Shown here: positions 1 through 5,266 of the stretch, in pieces | Numbering within the stretch: the stretch's first letter is position 1 | How the letters are laid out: each line of letters begins with the position of its first letter | Position numbers and translations under genes: made by a program | The notes under the pieces: model-generated | Databases searched by the model: none | Seen by the model: only the letters and a program-made list of their open reading frames with translations | Told to the model about the DNA's origin: nothing | Assembly: GCA_037968535.1 (NCBI GenBank) | Contig: JBBKVT010000077.1 | Location: 1 to 10,325, forward strand | Origin: JAHEAO01 sp037968535 | Lineage (GTDB): Bacteria > Pseudomonadota > Alphaproteobacteria > Rhodobacterales > Rhodobacteraceae | Direction of reading: 5' to 3' | Length of the DNA stretch: 10,325 nt

Positions 1-45
1 GAATATGAACGATATTTCAATCTGTCCACACGCGGACACCGCCCC

Positions 46-1209
46 TCAGGCCCAATCCCCCTCGAACCCCTTCGGAATCAGCAAAATATCGCGATCAACC
101 TCAGTAATATCCCGCTGGCCGCACAAAGCCATCGAGACGTCAAGCTCCTTCCGGATCACCTCTAGCGCCTGGGTTACCCCGGCCTCACCCATCGCGCCGA
201 GGCCGTAGACGAAGGACCGCCCGATATAGGTGCCCTTGGCCCCCATCGCGACCGCTTTCAGCACGTCCTGACCGGACCGGATGCCGCTGTCGAGATGCAC
301 CTCGATCTTGTCGCCGACCGCATCCATGACCGCAGGCAGGGCCCGGATCGACGAGATCGCGCCATCCAGCTGCCGACCGCCGTGGTTCGAGACCACGATC
401 GCGTCGGCCCCGACCTTCAGCGCCTGTTTGGCATCCTCGGCATCCAGGATCCCCTTCAGGATTACCTTGCCGCCCCACATCTTGCGGATTTCCGCGATCC
501 GGGCCCAGTCGAGCGAGGGGTCGAACGCTTCGGAGATCCACGACGACAGGCTGGATGGGTCCGACACGCCGTTGGCATGGCCGACGATATTGCCGAAGAA
601 CCGACGCTTGGTGCCCAGCATCTCCAGCCCCCAACCCACCTTGGTCGCCAGGTTGGCAATGGATCGGGCGGTCAGTTTCGGTGGTGCCGACAGGCCGTTC
701 TTCAGATCCATGTGGCGCTGTCCCATGATTTGCAGATCGACGGTGATCACGATCGCCGAACAGCCCGCAGCCCTCGCCCGGTCGAAGAGCCGCTTCATGA
801 AATCGATGTCCTTCAGCGTATAAACCTGAAACCAGAACGGCCGGGTCGTCGCTTCGGCCACATCCTCGATCGAGCAGATCGACATGGTGGACAGCGTGAA
901 CGGCACGCCGGCTTTCTCGGCGGCGCGGGCGGCCTTGATCTCTCCGTCCGCCGACTGCATACCGGTCAGCCCGACTGGCGCCAGAGCGACTGGCATCGAG
1001 ACATCCTCGCCGATCATCTGGGTCTTCAGGCTGCGCCCGGCCATATCGACGGCAACGCGCTGACGCAGGCGGATCTGGTCGAAGTCGGTGGTGTTCTCGC
1101 GGAAGGTCTGTTCGGTCCAGCTGCCGCTTTCGCAGTAATCGTAGAACATCTTCGGCACCCGGCGGCGATAGATCGCCTTCAGATCGTCGATGCAGGTGAT
1201 GACGGGCAT
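46..1209 (-). CDS. lldD: FMN-dependent L-lactate dehydrogenase / alpha-hydroxy-acid oxidase
   Basis: The product (387 aa) belongs to the FMN-dependent alpha-hydroxy-acid dehydrogenase family. Its members oxidise L-lactate or similar 2-hydroxy acids to 2-oxo acids, usually at the inner face of the membrane with electrons passed to quinone. The family's active-site residues are visible: Tyr25 in FYDY, Tyr130 in FQVY, Asp158 in ITVD, Arg165 in MGQRH, Lys252 in LKGIL, and His276 and Arg279 in SNHGGRQLD. The phosphate-binding end follows (DSGIR near 307-311, GR at 330-331). Length is close to E. coli LldD (396 aa). I chose the ATG at 1209 because GGAAGGA lies 6 bases upstream and the protein then begins MPVITCIDDL like its relatives; the frame stays open to 1266. 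It is divergent from the ZIP gene, and no lldP or lldR is in the window. LldD is the favoured identity, but a glycolate- or mandelate-type substrate cannot be excluded. Confidence 0.9.
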   Translation of the reverse strand: MPVITCIDDLKAIYRRRVPKMFYDYCESGSWTEQTFRENTTDFDQIRLRQRVAVDMAGRSLKTQMIGEDVSMPVALAPVGLTGMQSADGEIKAARAAEKAGVPFTLSTMSICSIEDVAEATTRPFWFQVYTLKDIDFMKRLFDRARAAGCSAIVITVDLQIMGQRHMDLKNGLSAPPKLTARSIANLATKVGWGLEMLGTKRRFFGNIVGHANGVSDPSSLSSWISEAFDPSLDWARIAEIRKMWGGKVILKGILDAEDAKQALKVGADAIVVSNHGGRQLDGAISSIRALPAVMDAVGDKIEVHLDSGIRSGQDVLKAVAMGAKGTYIGRSFVYGLGAMGEAGVTQALEVIRKELDVSMALCGQRDITEVDRDILLIPKGFEGDWA

Positions 1210-1334
1210 GGGCGGTCCTTCCGAAACTGGTCTGAAATTCCTATCAATCGCCGACACGCGTGACAATCGGGCAGATGGCCGATCTACTTGGTTTGCCCTA
1301 GGAAGGCACGACCAAGATCGAAGGAAGACCGCGC
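1210..1334. promoter_or_regulatory. Divergent control region between lldD and the ZIP gene
   Basis: These 125 bases separate two divergent start codons, so both promoters should lie here. The lldD ribosome binding site (GGAAGGA, minus strand) is at 1216-1222 and a GAAGGA-type site for the ZIP gene begins near 1320. I could not pick convincing -35/-10 pairs for either gene. The one clear structure is the inverted repeat listed separately at 1287-1316. Confidence 0.45.
1287..1316 (+). repeat. Two-part inverted repeat ahead of the ZIP gene
   Basis: CTTGGT (1287-1292) pairs with ACCAAG (1311-1316). Inside these, TGCC (1294-1297) pairs with GGCA (1305-1308) around a 7-base loop. Together they give a 6 bp plus 4 bp stem with a small internal loop. 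GATC also flanks it on both sides (1281-1284 and 1316-1319). The structure ends a few bases before the ribosome binding site and 18 bases before the ATG at 1335. It could be a repressor operator or a 5'-leader hairpin. It does not resemble the Fur, Mur or Zur boxes I know. Confidence 0.45.
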
Positions 1335-2108
1335 ATGAGCATCATCCTGATCGGCATTCTCGCCAGCCTTGGGGCCGGCCTGATGACCGGCATCGGGGCG
1401 ATCCCGGTGCTGTTCGGGCGCGCGATCTCGCGGCGCGCCAATGACACGCTTTTGGGCTTTGCCGCCGGTGTGATGATCTCGGCGTCCTATTTTTCGCTGA
1501 TCCTGCCCGGTATCGAGGCCGCGACCGAGATGCATGGCAGCGTGACCATCGCGGCTTTCATCGCGGCAGGCGGTCTTGCGCTTGGGGCGCTGGCCGTGGC
1601 GATGATGAACGAGTTGCTGCCGCATGAACACTTCATCGAGGGACGCGAGGGCAGTGACGCAGTTGCGCTGGCGAAGATCTGGCTGTTCGTGATCGCGATC
1701 ACCATTCACAATTTCCCCGAAGGAATGGCCGTCGGCATCGGCTTTGGCGGCGGCAATGTCGCGAACGGAATGTCGTTGGCCACGGGCATCGGTTTGCAGA
1801 ACGCACCCGAAGGGCTGGCCGTTGCGGTGGCGTTGCGGGGGCAGGGTTATTCCAAACTCGGTGCGTTCGGAGTGGCGCTTGCGACCGGCCTGATCGAGCC
1901 GATCGGCGGTGCAATCGGTGTCGTCGCAATCAGCGTCTCGGAAATGCTGCTACCTTGGGGGCTGACCTTTGCGGCCGGAGCGATGATCTATATCATCAGT
2001 CACGAAATCATCCCCGAAACCCACCGCCACGGTCATCAGAACGCCGCGACCACCGGGCTTGTCGTCGGGCTGATCCTGATGATGGTTCTGGACGTGACGC
2101 TGGGCTAG
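1335..2108 (+). CDS. ZIP-family divalent metal transporter (GufA type)
   Basis: The product (257 aa) is a membrane protein of the ZIP family, which moves Zn2+, Mn2+, Fe2+ or related ions into the cytoplasm. About eight hydrophobic segments are visible. The metal-site helices are clear: HNFPEG at 125-130 in TM4, QNAPEG at 155-160 in TM5, and Glu188 in LIEPIGG in TM6. HEIIPETH at 223-230 follows. His, Asn and Glu in TM4 and Gln and Glu in TM5 correspond to residues known from Bordetella BbZIP; Gln at the start of the TM5 motif points to the GufA branch rather than ZupT, which has His there. The loop before TM4 contains HEH (97-99), a possible metal-binding site. The ATG follows a GAAGGA-type ribosome binding site. 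The gene is divergent from lldD and convergent with trpA. Which metal it carries cannot be read from the sequence. Confidence 0.9.
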   Translation: MSIILIGILASLGAGLMTGIGAIPVLFGRAISRRANDTLLGFAAGVMISASYFSLILPGIEAATEMHGSVTIAAFIAAGGLALGALAVAMMNELLPHEHFIEGREGSDAVALAKIWLFVIAITIHNFPEGMAVGIGFGGGNVANGMSLATGIGLQNAPEGLAVAVALRGQGYSKLGAFGVALATGLIEPIGGAIGVVAISVSEMLLPWGLTFAAGAMIYIISHEIIPETHRHGHQNAATTGLVVGLILMMVLDVTLG

Positions 2109-2132
2109 GCGGACCGTTTGATCAACGCGCCT
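2107..2132. terminator. Weak hairpin between convergent ZIP and trpA genes
   Basis: AGGCG (2107-2111) can pair with CGCCT (2128-2132), and CGTT (2115-2118) with AACG (2124-2127). This gives about nine base pairs with a 3-base bulge and a 5-base loop. It sits exactly between the two stop codons and is the only candidate for a shared terminator. There is no T-run on either side, so an intrinsic terminator is not well supported. Confidence 0.25.
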
Positions 2133-2923
2133 CAGGCACGATGCGCGCCTTCCGCCAGCCCCCTAACGAAGTCCAGAACTTCGGCCACTGGCTTGCCCTC
2201 TCCGATCATCGCCACGATCGCCGAGCCGACCACCGCGCCATCCGCGACACTGGCAATCGCCTGCGAGGTTTCCGGCGTGCGGATGCCGAACCCCACGATC
2301 ACCGGCAGGTCGGTCTTGGCCTTGATCCGCGCCACTTCCGGCCCGACGTCCGCCGCTTCGGCGGCCGCCGCCCCGGTGATCCCGGTGATCGATACGTAAT
2401 AGACGAAACCCGATGTATTCGTCAGCACCTTCGGCAGCCGCTTGTCATCGGTCGTGGGTGTCGCCAGCCGGATGAAGTTCAGTCCCGCTTTCTGCGCGGG
2501 GATACACAATTCGGCATCTTCCTCGGGTGGCAGGTCAACGACGATCAGCCCGTCGATCCCCGCGGCCTTGGCGTCGAGCAGAAACCTGTCGACGCCGCGC
2601 GAATGGATCGGGTTGTAATAGCCCATCAACACAATCGGGGTGGTATCATCGTCGCGACGAAGCTCCGCCGCGATATCCAGCGTCTTCTGCAAGGTTTGCC
2701 CTGCGGCAAGTGCTCGTTGTCCAGCCAGCTGGATCGTAGGGCCATCCGCCATCGGATCGGTGAAAGGGATCCCCAACTCGATGATATCGACGCCCGCCCC
2801 GGGCAAGCCTTTCACGATCTCAAGCGAGGTTGCATAGTCCGGGTCGCCCGCCATGACATAGGCGACAAACGCCTTCTTGCCCTCGGCCTTCAGGGCCGCG
2901 AATTTCCGGTCGATGCGTGTCAT
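2132..2923 (-). CDS. trpA: Tryptophan synthase alpha chain
   Basis: TrpA (263 aa) cleaves indole-3-glycerol phosphate to indole and glyceraldehyde 3-phosphate; the indole is channelled to TrpB, which joins it to serine to make tryptophan. The TIM-barrel landmarks fall at the same numbers as in E. coli TrpA: Glu49 in IIELGIPFTDP, Asp60 in MADGP, and Thr183 in loop 6 (ITGITGAA). The phosphate-binding stretches GFGI (211-214) and GSAIV (233-237) are also present. Length is normal and no key residue is missing. The ATG at 2923 is preceded by a GAGGTGAGGA purine-rich site. It lies 62 bases downstream of the VOC gene on the same strand, so the two could share a transcript. No trpB or trpF is adjacent, so the trp genes are split, as in many alphaproteobacteria. 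Confidence 0.97.
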   Translation of the reverse strand: MTRIDRKFAALKAEGKKAFVAYVMAGDPDYATSLEIVKGLPGAGVDIIELGIPFTDPMADGPTIQLAGQRALAAGQTLQKTLDIAAELRRDDDTTPIVLMGYYNPIHSRGVDRFLLDAKAAGIDGLIVVDLPPEEDAELCIPAQKAGLNFIRLATPTTDDKRLPKVLTNTSGFVYYVSITGITGAAAAEAADVGPEVARIKAKTDLPVIVGFGIRTPETSQAIASVADGAVVGSAIVAMIGEGKPVAEVLDFVRGLAEGAHRA

Positions 2924-2985
2924 GTCTGGTCCTCACCTCGGGTTCGGACCGATGTGCAGAAATCCGCGCCGGAAATCAATGCCCC

Positions 2986-3390
2986 TCAGGCCGATAGCGC
3001 ACCGATGATCCAATGCGTGCCAAATCGATCCTTGAACATCCCGAAGCCGGGCGAAAAGAATGTTGGCCCGAAATCGGCGATAACCGAGCCGCCCTTGGCC
3101 AGTTTGCCGAACAGCGCCTTCGCCTCGGCGACCGTCTTGGGGGCGATCATCACGCTCATCCCCGCCTGCGGGTCGCCCGATCCAGGGGGATAGTCGCTTG
3201 CCATCAGGGTGCCGCCATCGACGCTGAACTGCGAATGCATGATCCGGTCGGATTGAACCGGGTTTGCCTCGCTGGGAGGGGTGTCGGAGTACTTCATCAT
3301 CTGCAGATCAGTTGCGCCGAAGGCATCGGCGTAGAAAGGCATCGCCTGGGCGCAGGTGCCTTCGATATGGATATAGGGCATGAACATCAT
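2986..3390 (-). CDS. VOC-family PhnB-like protein
   Basis: The product (134 aa) is a single-domain member of the vicinal oxygen chelate superfamily, PhnB/YjdN-like branch. Visible family features are the opening PYIHIEG, the AMPFYADAFGA helix (about 16-26), MHSQFSVDGGTLMASD (about 51-66), and the closing FGMFKDRFGTHWII (about 116-129). These repeated beta-alpha-beta units usually form a dimer with a metal or ligand pocket. No reaction can be assigned: despite its name, E. coli PhnB has no proven role in phosphonate breakdown. I chose the ATG at 3390 because AGG lies about 7 bases before it and because relatives start just before PYxxxxG. The frame extends to a GTG at 3420, which would add ten residues, and a second ATG lies at 3387. 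It is upstream of trpA on the same strand. Confidence 0.83.
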   Translation of the reverse strand: MMFMPYIHIEGTCAQAMPFYADAFGATDLQMMKYSDTPPSEANPVQSDRIMHSQFSVDGGTLMASDYPPGSGDPQAGMSVMIAPKTVAEAKALFGKLAKGGSVIADFGPTFFSPGFGMFKDRFGTHWIIGALSA

Positions 3391-3483
3391 AGCTGGCCTC
3401 GCGTGTGTGTGCGCTGACACTAGGCTTGCCGGCGGGCGCGTTCAATGTTCGCGCACGACCATCGCCGCGACTGGCCGACCCTT

Positions 3484-3512
3484 AACGCCGCCCGCGTACA
3501 AGGCGGGCGACG
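3484..3512 (-). terminator. Likely intrinsic terminator of the VPLPA-CTERM gene
   Basis: Read on the minus strand, bases 3512-3503 pair with 3495-3486. The stem is ten base pairs, very GC-rich, with one G-U pair and a 7-base loop. It is followed by TTAAGGG, a short T-stretch only. It begins about 20 bases after the stop codon at 3531, which is where a terminator for that gene would be expected. The poor T-tract lowers certainty. Confidence 0.5.
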
Positions 3513-3530
3513 CCGTGATGAGATCGCAGG

Positions 3531-4397
3531 TCAGGCGCTCGGTGTTCTGCGCGACCTGAGCGCCACAAGCCCACCCAATCCAACCAAGAGAAGCGGAAAT
3601 CCGGCGGGAAGAGGAACCGGCGAAGGGGTCACTCGATCGGCCGTCAGAACCGAGTTCATCAGGCCCATATCGACGCCTTCCTCGGCACGGATGATCCCGA
3701 CATAGGGTGCGTAATACTTCAACTCGCGCGCGTTTGGGTCAAGCGAGGTAGTCTCGAATATCGCCAACACATCATTGAAGATCGTGCCGTTGACCTCGAG
3801 TGTCAGCCCCGCTCCGACGATCAGCGCCTGATCGAGCGCCATATCGATCGCCGCGTATTCCTGGAAATACGACAAGCCTACGGTGGGGTCGAATGGCATG
3901 ATGTAGCCAGGAAGCGCGCCGTTCAGACCTGCAATCCAACTGGACGAGTTGTTGGTGCCGGTCAGGTTGCCATCTTCGTCGTAGACATAGTTCGTCACAT
4001 CTTCGCCCATGTACCAGACGTTAGCGGCAGTATCCTGTGCATAGTAATCCTTGGTCTCCTCAACCAGGACGCCATCCTCGAAGGCCAAGTCGTTTTGCAC
4101 CGTGGTCTGGACGCCAAGGATCACCTTGCCGGAACCGCCATAGCGCAACCGGCTTTCTTCGAAGAACGGCTGGCCCTCGTCATCGACGCCCTCAGCGCGC
4201 AGGGTGGTGCGATACGTCGGACCCAATGGAAAGTAAGGGTTGTTGATCGCGGCACCGGGGGTGAAAATCGCGCTACTGAAATCGGGTAACAACGTCGACG
4301 CGTTGGCCGAGCCGCCGCCGATTGACATACAGAGGGTCAGAATGCTGACCGGCGCAAAGCCGGGGTGTCGGTGGATTGTCGTGGCTTGGTTCGTCAT
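3531..4397 (-). CDS. Secreted VPLPA-CTERM sorting-domain protein
   Basis: The product (288 aa) has an N-terminal signal peptide (hydrophobic core about 14-28, probable cleavage after SANA near residue 33). It ends in a tripartite sorting signal: VPLPA at 261-265, a hydrophobic segment 266-280, then RSRR at 281-284. That tail matches the VPLPA-CTERM signals of Rhodobacteraceae, processed by exosortase XrtD, so the mature protein should be exported and cleaved at the envelope. The body (about 50-240) carries INNPYFPLGP, KVILGVQTTV, DYYAQDTAANVWYMGED, PGYIMPFDP and KYYAPYVG. I recall the same pattern in uncharacterised secreted proteins of other bacteria; it has no known activity. The body is acidic with many Tyr/Trp and no evident catalytic motif. 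AAGGAG at 4406-4411, 8 bases from the ATG at 4397, sets the start although the frame is open to 4472. It faces a membrane LuxR-like gene. No exosortase gene is in the window. Confidence 0.85.
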   Translation of the reverse strand: MTNQATTIHRHPGFAPVSILTLCMSIGGGSANASTLLPDFSSAIFTPGAAINNPYFPLGPTYRTTLRAEGVDDEGQPFFEESRLRYGGSGKVILGVQTTVQNDLAFEDGVLVEETKDYYAQDTAANVWYMGEDVTNYVYDEDGNLTGTNNSSSWIAGLNGALPGYIMPFDPTVGLSYFQEYAAIDMALDQALIVGAGLTLEVNGTIFNDVLAIFETTSLDPNARELKYYAPYVGIIRAEEGVDMGLMNSVLTADRVTPSPVPLPAGFPLLLVGLGGLVALRSRRTPSA

Positions 4398-4472
4398 GGC
4401 ACTCACTCCTTGTGTGAACCGCCCTCGCTTGGGCAGATTACAAAGAGTGTTCGCTGCGTCCGCTCCGGCCAA

Positions 4473-4488
4473 TCCGGCGCATGTAGGA
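4473..4488. repeat. Operator-like repeat, copy 1
   Basis: The site reads TCCGGCGCATGTAGGA. It shares 13 of 16 bases with the second copy at 4520-4535, including TCC at the left end and ATGTAGGA at the right. It starts 76 bases upstream of the VPLPA-CTERM gene. Its two ends (TCC/GGA) are complementary, as in a partly palindromic protein-binding site. The divergent LuxR-like protein is an obvious candidate binder, but this is inference. Confidence 0.45.
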
Positions 4489-4504
4489 ACGCGTTCGCAT
4501 CAGC

Positions 4505-4547
4505 GGTGTTTCGCGGCCATCCTGCAGATGTAGGATGAGAGAACACC
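4505..4547. repeat. Nested inverted repeat around operator copy 2
   Basis: GGTGTT (4505-4510) is the reverse complement of AACACC (4542-4547). Within them CATCCT (4518-4523) is the reverse complement of AGGATG (4532-4537). The inner 20 bases match their own reverse complement at 16 positions. The inner palindrome contains the second near-repeat. The outer arms are 31 bases apart, so this looks more like paired protein sites than a tight hairpin. Confidence 0.45.
4520..4535. repeat. Operator-like repeat, copy 2
   Basis: The site reads TCCTGCAGATGTAGGA, with the same outline as copy 1 (TCC, GC, ATGTAGGA). The two copies start 47 bases apart, about four and a half helical turns. This copy lies 55 bases before the LuxR-like gene and 123 bases before the VPLPA-CTERM gene. 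It is the better palindrome of the two. Confidence 0.45.
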
Positions 4548-4590
4548 AAATCGGTGCTACGCTGAGCATATATCAGGGAGGGTAACAGCC

Positions 4591-5154
4591 ATGCGTTTCT
4601 ACCTGCGCGTTGGGCTTTTCGTCATCGCCTCTGCTGCCGTCCTGACAGCCATCCTGACCATGCTCGACACGCTTTTCACCGGGGCATCGTCAACCCGCGG
4701 AGATATCGCGACCGACTTTGCAGAGATGCTGGTGCTGAGTTCGGCGATCGTCACGAGTATCATCGTTGTCGACAGGCTGCGCGGATTGGAGCGTGCGTCC
4801 AACGCGATGCGGGATGAAATATTCGAGGCGGCGAAGGCGGGGCGTGACTGGCGGCGGCAAAGCGAGGATTTGTTCCAGAGGTTGTCAGCGGCGGTCGCCA
4901 CCCAGTTCGCTGCATGGGGGCTGACCGACGCCGAGGCAGATATCGCGGCCCTCTTGCTGAAAGGGGCCTCGCACAAGGACATCGCAGAGCTAAGGCGCAC
5001 GTCAGAGGTCACGATCCGGCAACAGTCGCAATCCATTTATCGCAAGTCGGGGCTGGCGAACCGTTCACAGCTTGCGGCCTATTTCCTGGAAGACCTGTTT
5101 GACGTCGCAGCCGCCCGCAGCGCGCTTGGCCGGATCGAACATCCTACCCACTGA
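4591..5154 (+). CDS. Membrane-anchored LuxR-type transcriptional regulator
   Basis: The product (187 aa) has two hydrophobic helices at about 7-27 and 44-62, separated by a short polar loop. A charged, helical linker follows (about 63-105), probably a coiled coil. The C-terminal LuxR/GerE-type winged helix-turn-helix spans about 109-167, with the family pattern LTDAEADIAALLLKG, then SHKDIAELRRTSEVTIRQQ as the recognition region, then YRKSGLANRSQLAAYFL. There is no receiver, autoinducer-binding or PAS domain. The layout suggests that the membrane segment itself or a partner protein senses a signal, with the DNA-binding domain in the cytoplasm. The ATG follows AGGGAGG at a spacing of about 10. 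It is divergent from the VPLPA-CTERM gene and shares its control region, which makes that gene and itself the likely targets; this is inference. YchF downstream (112 bases) is probably a separate unit. Confidence 0.85.
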   Translation: MRFYLRVGLFVIASAAVLTAILTMLDTLFTGASSTRGDIATDFAEMLVLSSAIVTSIIVVDRLRGLERASNAMRDEIFEAAKAGRDWRRQSEDLFQRLSAAVATQFAAWGLTDAEADIAALLLKGASHKDIAELRRTSEVTIRQQSQSIYRKSGLANRSQLAAYFLEDLFDVAAARSALGRIEHPTH

Positions 5155-5266
5155 CGGCGCCCGACCCGGATTGAGCGGATACGCTGAAGAACTGGTCCGC
5201 GACCCGCTGGACTCGTCCGCGCTTGCCCCATAGAAGCGCCCGGCGACCAGAGCGGGAGTTTCACAC

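Larger units (their letters stand above)
4398..4590. promoter_or_regulatory. Shared control region of VPLPA-CTERM and LuxR-like genes
   Basis: The 193 bases between the divergent start codons must hold both promoters. They contain ribosome binding sites for each gene (AAGGAG at 4406-4411 on the minus strand; AGGGAGG near 4575-4581 on the plus strand). They also contain two copies of a 16-base near-repeat and a nested inverted repeat, listed separately. A TAATCT-like -10 element on the minus strand near 4434-4439 and an AT-rich CATATAT near 4568-4574 on the plus strand are possible promoter parts. Neither has a convincing -35 partner. Confidence 0.5.

Noticed and set aside
23..38. Small hairpin (TGTCC/GGACA) just after the lldD stop codon
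   Set aside because: Only five base pairs and no T-run follows on the minus strand, so it is too weak to call a terminator.
295..1263. Plus-strand open frame (322 codons) antisense to lldD
   Set aside because: It mirrors the lldD reading frame, has skewed composition and no recognisable motif.
1210..1266. N-terminal extension of lldD to 1266
   Set aside because: The added residues are not typical of the family, and a good ribosome binding site precedes the ATG at 1209.
1955..3193. Long plus-strand open frame (412 codons) overlapping ZIP, trpA and VOC genes
   Set aside because: It runs antisense to trpA and VOC and out of frame with the ZIP gene. Its translation is Arg/Asp/His-rich low-complexity, typical of shadow frames in GC-rich DNA. 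No ribosome binding site or domain.
3421..3530. Possible small gene between the VPLPA-CTERM and VOC genes
   Set aside because: The open frame there continues antisense into the VPLPA-CTERM gene, has no ribosome binding site, and overlaps the hairpin called as a terminator.
4398..4472. N-terminal extension of the VPLPA-CTERM protein to 4472
   Set aside because: It would bury the signal peptide behind 25 polar residues, and AAGGAG stands 8 bases before the ATG at 4397.
5190..5222. Direct repeat GTCCGCG upstream of ychF
   Set aside because: Seven bases in GC-rich DNA is within chance expectation, and no promoter or operator pattern goes with it.
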